Assembly: GCA_018678395.1 (NCBI GenBank)
Contig: JAHHMJ010000232.1
Coordinates: forward strand, 1 to 5,574
Direction: 5' to 3'
From: Gemmatimonadota bacterium
GTDB lineage: Bacteria; Gemmatimonadota; Gemmatimonadetes; Longimicrobiales; Gaopeijiaceae
DNA length: 5,574 nucleotides
Positions 1-5,574 of this stretch are shown here, piece after piece. Positions within the stretch are counted from its first letter, which is position 1; each line of letters starts with the position of its first letter. The notes beneath the pieces were generated by a model. It saw only the letters and a list, made by a program, of their open reading frames with translations. It ran no database searches and was not told the origin of the DNA. A program made the position numbers and the translations under genes.

Positions 1-1
1 G

Positions 2-169
2 AGCACGGGAGGGCAGGGCGGTAGCGGAGGGCAGGGCGGTAGCGGGGGTGGCGGTAGCGGGGGTGGCGGTAGCGGGGGTGGCGGTAGCGGGGGTGGCGGT
101 GACGCCGTCGAGCCCCGGACGAACGAAGAGAGCCGCCGGAGCGGTGGCCAGGAGAACGAACACCCATGA
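2..169 (+). CDS. C-terminal end of an unidentified protein with a (GGGGS)n tail (5' partial; possibly LptA/LptC by position)
   Basis: Only the last 55 codons are in the window, so no catalytic or fold-defining part can be seen. They read as two SGGQGG-type units, then four SGGGG units, then a charged, hydrophilic end (about residues 34-55, rich in E, R, N and S), stopping at TGA 167-169. I chose this frame for two reasons. Its stop overlaps the lptB start as ATGA, a common sign of translational coupling, and 17 of the 21 codons after the repeats end in G or C, matching the neighbours. Frame +3 is also open through the repeat but would overlap lptB by about 240 bases. Where lptB is followed by rpoN, the gene before lptB is often lptA (with lptC near it), so this may be the tail of a periplasmic Lpt protein. 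That identity is inference from gene order only. A flexible Gly/Ser tail is not a usual part of LptA or LptC. Confidence 0.65.
   Translation, partial: STGGQGGSGGQGGSGGGGSGGGGSGGGGSGGGGDAVEPRTNEESRRSGGQENEHP
20..97 (+). repeat. In-frame tandem repeat encoding (GS)GGQG and (GGGGS) units
   Basis: Four perfect 15-base units of the form GGT AGC GGG GGT GGC lie at 38-52, 53-67, 68-82 and 83-97. They are preceded by an 18-base variant, GGT AGC GGA GGG CAG GGC, at 20-37, and by most of another such unit at 8-19. Both unit lengths are multiples of three, so gain or loss of units would keep the reading frame. The codons within the four units are identical, which points to recent expansion by slippage rather than slow convergence on a Gly/Ser composition. 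Confidence 0.95.
150..154 (+). promoter_or_regulatory. Ribosome binding site of lptB (AGGAG)
   Basis: AGGAG lies inside the end of the upstream gene, 11 bases before the ATG at 166. The spacing is slightly long but usable. It is the only clear Shine-Dalgarno motif before any of the four starts in the window. It supports the ATG at 166, which matters because this start includes the unusual N-terminal extension of LptB. Confidence 0.6.
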
Positions 170-1074
170 ACGATCGCTTCGACACTCCCGAGCCCGCACC
201 CGAGACGCCTGCCGCGCCCGAGACGCCAGCTGCGCCCGAGACGCCAGCGGCGCCGGATCCCCCCCCGCCGCCGGCGACGTCCGCCGCGCCTTCGTCGGCG
301 ACGTCCGCCGTCCCCGGCGGCAGTCGGTTCTGGGCCGAGGGCCTCACGAAGGCCTATCGACGACGGCGCGTCGTCGACGACGTCGGCATCGAGGTCCGCC
401 AGGGTGAGATCGTCGGGCTGCTCGGGCCGAACGGGGCCGGGAAGACGACGACCTTCTACATGATGGTCGGGCTGATCTCTCCCGACGCAGGCCGCGTCTA
501 CCTCGACGATGAAGACGTGACGCGCGTGCCCATGTACAAGAGGGCCCGACGGGGCGTCGGCTATCTCGCGCAGGAGCCGTCGATCTTCCGCAAGCTGACG
601 GTCGAGGAGAACGTCCTCGCCATCCTCGAGACGCAGAAGCTGCCCAAGGCCGAGCGAAGGGCACGCCTCGACGGCCTGCTCCGCGAACTGTCGATCGACC
701 ACCTCAGAGACAACAAGGCCTACTCGTTGTCGGGTGGAGAGCGGCGACGGCTCGAGATCACGCGCGCGCTGGTCAACCGTCCCAAGTTCATCCTGCTCGA
801 CGAGCCGTTCGCGGGCATCGACCCCATCGCGGTGAACGACATCCAGGAGATCGTCGCCGACCTCAAGACCCGTGACATCGGGGTCGTCATCTCGGACCAC
901 AACGTCGAGCAGACGCTGGAGATCGTCGACCGGGCCTACATCATGTACGAAGGCCGCATCCGCGTGAGCGGGACGGTCTCCGAACTCGTGTGGAACGACG
1001 AAGTTGCCGAAATCTACCTCGGGCCCATCCTGACCGCCCGCATGCGCAAGCGCTTCGCCGCACCGGGCGCATGA
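166..1074 (+). CDS. lptB: LptB, ATPase of the lipopolysaccharide export ABC transporter, with a Pro/Ala-rich N-terminal extension
   Basis: This cytoplasmic ATPase powers LptFG to extract lipopolysaccharide from the inner membrane and push it along the LptC-LptA-LptD bridge. The ABC motifs are intact: Walker A GPNGAGKT (residues 87-94), Q-loop Gln136 in YLAQEPSIF, signature LSGGE (188-192) followed by RRR, Walker B FILLDEP (208-214), D-loop GIDP (217-220) and switch His245 in [22 protein letters not shown] and the C-terminal EIYLG are typical of LptB rather than of other ABC ATPases. The protein has 302 residues against about 240 in E. coli. The excess is mainly a head of about 54 residues rich in Pro, Ala, Glu and Thr, with three PETPAA units, plus a short basic end (ARMRKRF). 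No ATG, GTG or TTG lies in frame between 166 and the ABC core, so the extension appears real. The gene overlaps the upstream stop and is followed after 22 bases by rpoN. Confidence 0.96.
   Translation: MNDRFDTPEPAPETPAAPETPAAPETPAAPDPPPPPATSAAPSSATSAVPGGSRFWAEGLTKAYRRRRVVDDVGIEVRQGEIVGLLGPNGAGKTTTFYMMVGLISPDAGRVYLDDEDVTRVPMYKRARRGVGYLAQEPSIFRKLTVEENVLAILETQKLPKAERRARLDGLLRELSIDHLRDNKAYSLSGGERRRLEITRALVNRPKFILLDEPFAGIDPIAVNDIQEIVADLKTRDIGVVISDHNVEQTLEIVDRAYIMYEGRIRVSGTVSELVWNDEVAEIYLGPILTARMRKRFAAPGA
199..252 (+). repeat. Three 18-base tandem units encoding PETPAA in the LptB head
   Basis: Units at 199-216, 217-234 and 235-252 each read CCC GAG ACG CC(T/A) GC(C/T/G) GCG and encode Pro-Glu-Thr-Pro-Ala-Ala. 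They differ only at third positions, so the peptide is conserved while the codons have started to drift. A looser repeat follows: the 12-base string GCGACGTCCGCC occurs at 274-285 and again at 298-309. Between the two lies a run of prolines (residues 32-36). The whole head looks like a disordered, extended linker. Confidence 0.9.
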
Positions 1075-1096
1075 CCCCTCCCTCCGCCACGACTCG

Positions 1097-2599
1097 ATGA
1101 GTCAGTTCAAGCTCTTCCAGGGCCAGCACCTCAAGCAGGAGTTGAGGATCAACCCACGCCTCTATCAGGCGATGGAGTTGCTCTACATGCCCCTGCTCGA
1201 TCTGCAGCAGCACCTGAAGACCGAACTGGCCGAGAACCCGTTCCTCGAGATGACCGAGGCGGATGTCACGCAGGAGCTCGAGCTCAAGGAGGAGGAGCCC
1301 GAAACCGGAAAGGACGAGAACGAGATCGACTGGGAGGAGATCCTTCTCGACGGGTTCGACGCAGGCGGCCGGAAGCAGGAATACGAGCACAAGGAGTACA
1401 TCCCGCCGACCGCGGTCGAGACCCCCGACCTCCGGGACCTGCTGACGACCCAGCTGCGCATGCTCGATCTTCCCGAACGCGAGCTGCGTCTGGGGGAGGA
1501 GATCATCGGCAATCTCAACGACGGCGGCCTGATGTCGTGCGGCCTCGACGAAGTCGTCGAGGCGCTCAACGGCTGGCTGACCGAGGTCCGCGCCGTCGCC
1601 GTCGAGCGGATGGAGACCATCGAGGACGAGGACGAGCGCGAAGCCGAGCGCGCCGAATTGGAGGAGTTGTTCGCCGACTACACGGTCGACGAGGCCGAGG
1701 AGATCCTCGGGCACATCCAGAAGCTCGATCCGCCCGGCGTCGGCGCCCGGTCCCTCCAGGAATCCATCCTCATCCAGATGCGGCAGGCCGGGGACACGGA
1801 CTCGCTGGCCTACCAGGTGGTCGAGGGCCACTTCCAGGATCTGGTCAACCACAAGTGGACCGACGTCGCCCGCGCCCTCGACGTGTCGCCACGGGAGATC
1901 CAGGAGGCCGCCGATACGCTGGCCCGGTTCGACCCGAAGCCGGGGCTCGGTGTCTCGGCCGATCCGGAGCAGTACGTCATCCCGGACCTGATCGTCGAGA
2001 AGATCGACGGCGTCTACATGGTGTTCGTGAACGACACCAACCTGCCGCGCCTGAGGATCTCGCAGTCCTACCGCGAGGTCGCCCGGGACCGCAACAAGTT
2101 CACGGGAGAGAACAAGGAGTTCATCGCCGCCAAGTTGAACTCGGCGAACTGGATGATCCAGGCGATCGAGCAGCGCCGTCAGACCATGCTGAAGGTGATG
2201 AGCTTCATCGTGGATCGGCAGCGCGAGTTCTTCGAGAAAGGCGTGCAGTACCTGCGTCCGCTGACGCTGCGTGAGGTCGCAGAGCACATCGAGATGCACG
2301 AATCGACCGTGTCGCGGGTGACCAACGAGAAGTTCGTCCAGACGCCGCGTGGCGTGTACTCGCTCAAGTTCTTCTTCTCGTCCGGACTCCAGACCGATTC
2401 CGGCGAGGACATCTCCGCCCGCGGCGTGAAGGACAAGATCAAGAACCTCGTCGACGAAGAAGACGAGAAGAAGCCGCTGACCGACGCGGCGATCGTGCGA
2501 CTGCTCAAGCAGGACGGGGTCCAGATCGCGAGACGGACGGTGGCCAAGTACCGGGATCAGCTGGGGATTCTCCCAGCTCGGATGCGCAAACGCGTCTAA
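1097..2599 (+). CDS. rpoN: RNA polymerase sigma-54 factor RpoN
   Basis: Sigma-54 directs RNA polymerase to -24/-12 promoters and needs an AAA+ enhancer-binding activator to melt them. Region I (residues 1-50) has the expected leucine- and glutamine-rich activator-interacting pattern (NPRLYQAMELLYMPLLDLQQHL, ending ENPFL). An acidic region II follows (about 55-90). The core-binding region contains KLDPPGVGARSLQESILIQ (from 209) and FDPKPG (278-283). The HTH region is about 389-429 (LREVAEHIEMHESTVSRVTNEK). The RpoN box ARRTVAKYR is intact at 478-486, which recognises the -24 element. Length is 500 residues against 477 in E. coli; an acidic, charged insertion at about 159-194 accounts for the excess. 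The start fits the family N-terminus, but no Shine-Dalgarno motif precedes it: the 22-base gap after lptB is pyrimidine-rich (CCTCCCTCC). Translation may depend on ribosomes coming from lptB. Confidence 0.97.
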   Translation: MSQFKLFQGQHLKQELRINPRLYQAMELLYMPLLDLQQHLKTELAENPFLEMTEADVTQELELKEEEPETGKDENEIDWEEILLDGFDAGGRKQEYEHKEYIPPTAVETPDLRDLLTTQLRMLDLPERELRLGEEIIGNLNDGGLMSCGLDEVVEALNGWLTEVRAVAVERMETIEDEDEREAERAELEELFADYTVDEAEEILGHIQKLDPPGVGARSLQESILIQMRQAGDTDSLAYQVVEGHFQDLVNHKWTDVARALDVSPREIQEAADTLARFDPKPGLGVSADPEQYVIPDLIVEKIDGVYMVFVNDTNLPRLRISQSYREVARDRNKFTGENKEFIAAKLNSANWMIQAIEQRRQTMLKVMSFIVDRQREFFEKGVQYLRPLTLREVAEHIEMHESTVSRVTNEKFVQTPRGVYSLKFFFSSGLQTDSGEDISARGVKDKIKNLVDEEDEKKPLTDAAIVRLLKQDGVQIARRTVAKYRDQLGILPARMRKRV

Positions 2600-2617
2600 T
2601 CTGCGCACGCCGTCGAG

Positions 2618-2637
2618 CGCGGTCTGCCGCAGCCGCG
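2618..2637 (+). terminator. GC-rich hairpin just after rpoN, possible terminator without a T-tract
   Basis: CGCGG (2618-2622) pairs with CCGCG (2633-2637). After a one-base bulge (T2623), CTG (2624-2626) pairs with CAG (2630-2632), leaving a CCG loop. This gives 8 base pairs starting 19 bases after the rpoN stop. No T-run follows (the next bases are GTTGAAAAC), so it is not a standard intrinsic terminator. It could slow or protect the rpoN transcript, or be chance pairing in GC-rich DNA. Confidence 0.3.
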
Positions 2638-2713
2638 GTTGAAAACGGGGCGGCCGCACGACGCTCTCCTCATTGAACGGTTGCCGCCCGGCACCCGACA
2701 CCGACACATTCGA

Positions 2714-2733
2714 GGTCCGACTTCGGTCGGGCC
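2714..2733 (+). promoter_or_regulatory. Stable hairpin with cUUCGg tetraloop in the leader of the barrel gene
   Basis: GGTCCGAC (2714-2721) pairs with GTCGGGCC (2726-2733) over 8 positions, seven Watson-Crick and one G-U, closing the loop TTCG as C(UUCG)G. This is a known extra-stable RNA tetraloop. The hairpin ends 24 bases before the ATG at 2758 and is followed by CCCTCCCC, not a T-tract. It could be the 3' end of the rpoN message or a 5' leader element of the next gene (stability or ribosome access). The pairing is seen directly; the role is not known. Confidence 0.5.
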
Positions 2734-2757
2734 CCTCCCCCTGAACCGAAATCCGAC

Positions 2758-4035
2758 ATGCGCCGAATCACGTCCGTCTTCCTCGTCGCGGGTCTGCTTC
2801 TCCCGACCACCCTCCAGGCCCAGTCCCTCTCCGAGCAGTTCGAGGGCCTCTTCACCTTCGGCAGCTGCGGCGAGCCGCTCTGTCTGGACGTGGACCCGAA
2901 CTTCCACGGGAGCCATTACCTGCCGGGCGCGGTCCAGGGACAGAACAACCTTCTGGCCTTCCTCGGATCGACGATCGCCGCGGGGATCGGCAATCTGCCG
3001 GTCGGGTCCGCGACGTCCTCGGAGATCTTCACCTTCGTCGACGGCGTGCCGGTGGCCGAGCAGGTCTCGTCGGGCCCGATCTTCGCGGAGCGTGGACAGA
3101 CGCTGGGGAAGGGGGGCTTCATCCTGGGCTCGGCCGTCTCGGGCATCTCGTTCAACCAGATTCGAGGCATCAACCTCAGCGACGTCGAACTCACCTTCGT
3201 GCACCAGAACGTCGGGGACGCCCAGTTGGGAATTCCGGACTTCGAGCAGGACGTGATCGAGGTGGGCACCGACATGTCGCTCGACATCCTGGCGGTGACG
3301 GTCGGCGCGACGTACGGCCTCACCGACCGGATCGACATCGGGGTGGTCGTGCCCTTCGTGTCCGCGAGCCTTTCCGGGGAGTCCCAGGCCCGGGTGATCC
3401 CCGCATCGGGCGGCAGCCTTCATCGCTTCGGCGGCACCCCGGACAACCCGATCTTCTCGGCCAATGCTCAGGTCGATGGGTCGGCGTCGGGCATCGGAGA
3501 CCTCGCCGCACGGATGAAGGTGAACCTGTTGCAGACGGCCACCAACGCCTTTGCGATCCTGGGTGAGGTTCGGCTGCCTACCGGGGACGAAGAGAATTTC
3601 CTCGGCGGGGGTGAGACGGTCGTGCGGGCCATGGGCGTGTTCTCGTCCCGCCAGGGCAACTTCACGCCGCACCTCAACGCGGGCATCCTGTTCCGCACCG
3701 GAGACGTGAACACCCAGGGCGTGATCTTCAACGCGGGATTCGACCAGCTCCTGTCGCCCAAGGCCACGCTCGCCATCGACGTCCTCGGCAACTTCCAGGT
3801 GGGCGAGGGTTTCGAATTCCCCACCGAGGTGGTGTACGACGTGCCCGCGGGACAGCGCGTCGATCTGACGAACGTCCCCGACGTCAGCGACAGCATCATC
3901 GACCTGGCGATCGGCGGGAAGTACGCCGCGACCGACAACCTGCGTCTCGTCGGCAACGTCTTCGTACCGCTCAACTCGGGCGGCCTGCGGGCGAGTCTGG
4001 CCTGGACGGCCGGCGTCGAGCTGGATCTCCGCTGA
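2758..4035 (+). CDS. Secreted outer-membrane beta-barrel protein, PF13557-like (MetA-pathway/transporter type)
   Basis: A Sec signal peptide is clear: MRR, a hydrophobic core (residues 4-16) and a probable cleavage after LQA (19-21). The mature part starts with a hydrophilic segment holding two cysteines (C37, C42) that may form a disulfide. It then becomes a series of short alternating strands with Gly-rich turns, as expected for a beta-barrel. Family-like landmarks are LGKGGFILG (116-124), YGLTDRIDIGVVVPF (186-200), SGIGDLAARMKVNLL (244-258), LPTGDEENFLGGGE (273-286) and a second RTGD (313-316). YGLTDR...GIGD...PTGD is what I know from the PF13557 group, named after the MetA pathway of phenol degradation; most members have no proven substrate, so I assign none. 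The last strand ends ELDLR rather than in the common terminal Phe. The start has no Shine-Dalgarno motif, but the signal peptide supports it. The stop overlaps the next start (TGATG), so the two proteins are probably made together. Confidence 0.8.
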   Translation: MRRITSVFLVAGLLLPTTLQAQSLSEQFEGLFTFGSCGEPLCLDVDPNFHGSHYLPGAVQGQNNLLAFLGSTIAAGIGNLPVGSATSSEIFTFVDGVPVAEQVSSGPIFAERGQTLGKGGFILGSAVSGISFNQIRGINLSDVELTFVHQNVGDAQLGIPDFEQDVIEVGTDMSLDILAVTVGATYGLTDRIDIGVVVPFVSASLSGESQARVIPASGGSLHRFGGTPDNPIFSANAQVDGSASGIGDLAARMKVNLLQTATNAFAILGEVRLPTGDEENFLGGGETVVRAMGVFSSRQGNFTPHLNAGILFRTGDVNTQGVIFNAGFDQLLSPKATLAIDVLGNFQVGEGFEFPTEVVYDVPAGQRVDLTNVPDVSDSIIDLAIGGKYAATDNLRLVGNVFVPLNSGGLRASLAWTAGVELDLR

Positions 4036-5574
4036 TGCCGGAAGTGATTCGACGCGCTGGGCGGGGTCTTCTCGCCGCCCTCGCGCTGCTGATCGGTGTC
4101 GCGGGATGTGACACCACTACGGAAGTCGAGGCCACGCTGCGGCTCGTCTTCGATGAGGCTCGGCTGGCCGAATTCAGCCCCGGCGAGACGGTCCAGCTCT
4201 CGGCGTTCGACGCGCAGGGCACGGTCGTCTTCACCTCCGACGATCCGGGAGTCGCCTCCGTCGTCAGCCGGACCGGCCTGATCACCGCCGTGTCGTCGGG
4301 CAGCACGACGATTCGCGCCGACGACGGCACCTCCCAGGCGACCGTGCAGGTCAACGTGCGGGCCAGGCCGCTGATCCGGATCTCCGAAGCGGCGGTCGAG
4401 TTCGAGAGCGTCGCCGGTGGAGCCGACCCCGCGCCGGTCTCCCTCGAGGTCACCAATGGGGGCGATCTGCCTCTGGACGGGCTCACCGTCTCCGCCGTCG
4501 AGTACACGGGCGGAGGGGCGACGGGTTGGCTCGACGCGGCCCTGGCGTCACCGTCGGCTCCGACCCAGCTCCGGATCGCTCCGAGCCTGGCGGGGCTGGA
4601 TCCGGGAACCTACCTGGCGCTGATCACGATCTCGGACCCCGACGCCGTCAGTCCGACGGAGCAGGTGGCGGTTACCCTGCGGGTCATTCGGCCCGCTACG
4701 ATCGAGTTGGACCGCTCGGCGGTCGAACTGGGCACGACCCCCGGACAGAACTCCCCGACCGTGGTGGTGAACGTCTCCAACGGCGGCGACGTGCCTCTCA
4801 CCGGTCTCGGATTCGGAACCAGCTACCCGGCCGGGCAGCCTTCGTCGTGGCTGGACGTCGACCTCTCGAGTGGTCAGGCACCCGCCACGGTGTCGATCCG
4901 GGCACTCGGCGCCGGGCTGGCCGAGGGACAGTACTCGGCCACCGTGACCGTGAATTCGGGTCTTTCGGGCGTGGCGTCCCGTGCCGTCGCGGTGAGCCTC
5001 ACGGTTGCCGCAGATGCGACCATCACGCTCTCGCGTACGGAGGTGGCCATCACCGCCATCGTGGGGCAGGGCAACCCCGCGGCCGAGACCGTCGCGATCA
5101 CGAACGGGGGCGGCGGGGCCCTCGATCAGTTGAGCCTCGATGCCGTGGCGTACACGAGCGGGCCCGCGGGCTGGCTCGGCGCGGGGCTCTCGGGATCGGC
5201 GGCACCGGCCAGCCTGATCCTGACACCGGATCCCGTCGGTTCGGCCCTGGGGCCGGGCACGTACACGGCAACGGTGACGATCCGTTCACCCTCCGCGACC
5301 AACTCGCCCCGAACGGTCGCGGTAACGCTCATCGTGGCCGAGCAACCGCAGATCGCCATCAACCCCACCCGCGGGTGGACCCCGTTCGAGGCCATCAACG
5401 GTCGGGGCGATCCCCAGCCCAAGCCCCTGCAGATCACCAACGGTGGAGGAGGCGGAGACGCCGCCCTCACCGGGATCTCGGTCGCGGTGGAGTACCTGTC
5501 GGGCGACAGCGACTGGCTGCTCGTCACACCATCCGGCGGCACGGCGCCGCTCACCGTCCAGGGCAACGCAGACG
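4035..5574 (+). CDS. Lipoprotein with a Big_2 Ig-like domain and tandem BACON-like repeats (3' partial)
   Basis: The frame is open from the ATG at 4035 to the window edge, giving 513 codons with no stop. The N-terminus is a lipoprotein signal: RRAGR, a hydrophobic stretch (11-23) and the lipobox VAGC with the lipidated Cys25. Asp26 follows; in E. coli, Asp at +2 keeps lipoproteins in the inner membrane, but this rule does not hold in all phyla. Residues about 32-108 form a compact Big_2 domain (SPGETVQLSAF, TSDDPGVASVVSRTGLITAV, then STTIRA). From residue 113 there are three complete repeats of about 108 residues and part of a fourth. Each has an NGG motif (N141, N249, N357, N469), then WL (W165, W272, W380, W494), and the complete ones then have G-x-Y before a TVTI-like strand (Y193, Y300, Y410). 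This layout matches BACON-like domains, often found in surface or periplasmic proteins that bind glycans or mediate adhesion. A C-terminal catalytic domain may lie beyond the window. Overlap with the barrel gene suggests a joint envelope role. Confidence 0.88.
   Translation, partial: MPEVIRRAGRGLLAALALLIGVAGCDTTTEVEATLRLVFDEARLAEFSPGETVQLSAFDAQGTVVFTSDDPGVASVVSRTGLITAVSSGSTTIRADDGTSQATVQVNVRARPLIRISEAAVEFESVAGGADPAPVSLEVTNGGDLPLDGLTVSAVEYTGGGATGWLDAALASPSAPTQLRIAPSLAGLDPGTYLALITISDPDAVSPTEQVAVTLRVIRPATIELDRSAVELGTTPGQNSPTVVVNVSNGGDVPLTGLGFGTSYPAGQPSSWLDVDLSSGQAPATVSIRALGAGLAEGQYSATVTVNSGLSGVASRAVAVSLTVAADATITLSRTEVAITAIVGQGNPAAETVAITNGGGGALDQLSLDAVAYTSGPAGWLGAGLSGSAAPASLILTPDPVGSALGPGTYTATVTIRSPSATNSPRTVAVTLIVAEQPQIAINPTRGWTPFEAINGRGDPQPKPLQITNGGGGGDAALTGISVAVEYLSGDSDWLLVTPSGGTAPLTVQGNAD
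4371..5574 (+). repeat. Protein-level tandem repeat: BACON-like units 1 to 4 (last one cut by the window)
   Basis: Unit boundaries at the base level are about 4371-4688, 4695-5009, 5016-5336 and 5343-5574. The units share the order of motifs (strand, NGG, loop, WL, strand, G-x-Y, T-V-T-I strand, V-x-L-x-V) but have clearly diverged in DNA sequence, so the duplication is old. The fourth unit departs from the others: its first strand is followed by RGWTPFEAINGRGDPQ and its NGG has grown to NGGGGG. Confidence 0.75.

Noticed and set aside
48..407. Plus-strand frame encoding [11 protein letters not shown] repeats and running into lptB
   Set aside because: The repeat unit is a multiple of three, so every frame through it stays open. 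This frame overlaps lptB by about 240 bases, has poorer third-position GC after the repeat and lacks the neat ATGA junction of frame +2.
1034..2596. Both LptB and RpoN end with the residues ARMRKR
   Set aside because: A basic end is normal for RpoN (after L-G-I-P), and the codons differ between the two copies, so I take this as coincidence rather than duplicated sequence.
2632..2654. Alternative hairpin GCCGC/GCGGC in the rpoN downstream gap
   Set aside because: It has a 5-pair stem with an asymmetric internal loop and competes with the better hairpin at 2618-2637, so it is not convincing.
2639..2678. TTGAAA (2639-2644) and TTGAAC (2673-2678) as possible sigma-70 -35 boxes
   Set aside because: No acceptable -10 hexamer occurs 16 to 18 bases downstream of either.
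2679..2692. GG-N10-GC spacing resembling a sigma-54 -24/-12 promoter before the barrel gene
   Set aside because: Only the GG and GC dinucleotides match; the CACG and TT parts of the consensus are missing, and GG-N10-GC is frequent by chance at this GC content.
941..2707. Open frame of 588 codons on the minus strand across rpoN
   Set aside because: It lies fully antisense to rpoN, whose conserved motifs span the full length. The frame is open because high GC at third positions removes stops on the other strand. Its translation shows no recognisable domain.
2596..3672. Open frame of 358 codons on the minus strand across the barrel gene
   Set aside because: It is antisense to a gene with a clear signal peptide and barrel motifs, and its product is rich in R, H, D and G without any fold signature, typical of a GC-rich shadow frame.

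Overview
This is a GC-rich window (codon third positions mostly G or C) read entirely from the plus strand. It holds the tail of one gene, three full genes and the first 513 codons of a fifth. The lptB and rpoN pair shows a Gram-negative (diderm) cell that exports lipopolysaccharide or a related lipid. The outer-membrane beta-barrel protein and a lipoprotein with Ig-like and BACON-like domains agree with that. The overall style (high GC, AQA-type signal peptide, barrel of the YGLTDR/PTGD type, Big_2/BACON surface lipoprotein) reminds me of Gemmatimonadota or a related lineage, but this assignment is inference and could be wrong.

Layout. Positions 2-169 are the 3' end of a gene whose product ends in a glycine/serine linker, (SGGQGG) then (SGGGG) four times, followed by a charged tail. 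Its stop overlaps the start of lptB (ATGA). By gene order it may be lptA or lptC, but no diagnostic part lies in the window. lptB (166-1074) encodes the ABC ATPase of the lipopolysaccharide transporter and carries an unusual Pro/Ala/Glu-rich N-terminal extension with PETPAA repeats. rpoN (1097-2599) encodes sigma-54, complete to the RpoN box, with an extra acidic segment of about 36 residues in the core-binding region. A 158-base gap with two GC-rich hairpins separates this block from the next one.

The second block is a translationally overlapping pair. Positions 2758-4035 encode a secreted 425-residue protein that looks like an outer-membrane beta-barrel of the PF13557-like (MetA-pathway/transporter) group. 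Positions 4035-5574 encode a lipoprotein with one Big_2 domain followed by BACON-like repeats of about 108 residues; it runs off the end of the window and is easily missed for that reason. The usual proteobacterial followers of rpoN (hpf, ptsN) are not here.

How the genes work together. LptB powers lipopolysaccharide export and sits in its common neighbourhood with rpoN. The barrel/lipoprotein pair is probably a separate envelope operon whose two products are made together. I see no RNA genes, insertion sequences, CRISPR arrays or convincing sigma-70 or sigma-54 promoters. The most notable signals are the natural (GGGGS)n tail, the repeat-built LptB head, the RpoN insertion, the cUUCGg hairpin before the barrel gene, and the barrel/lipoprotein pair itself.
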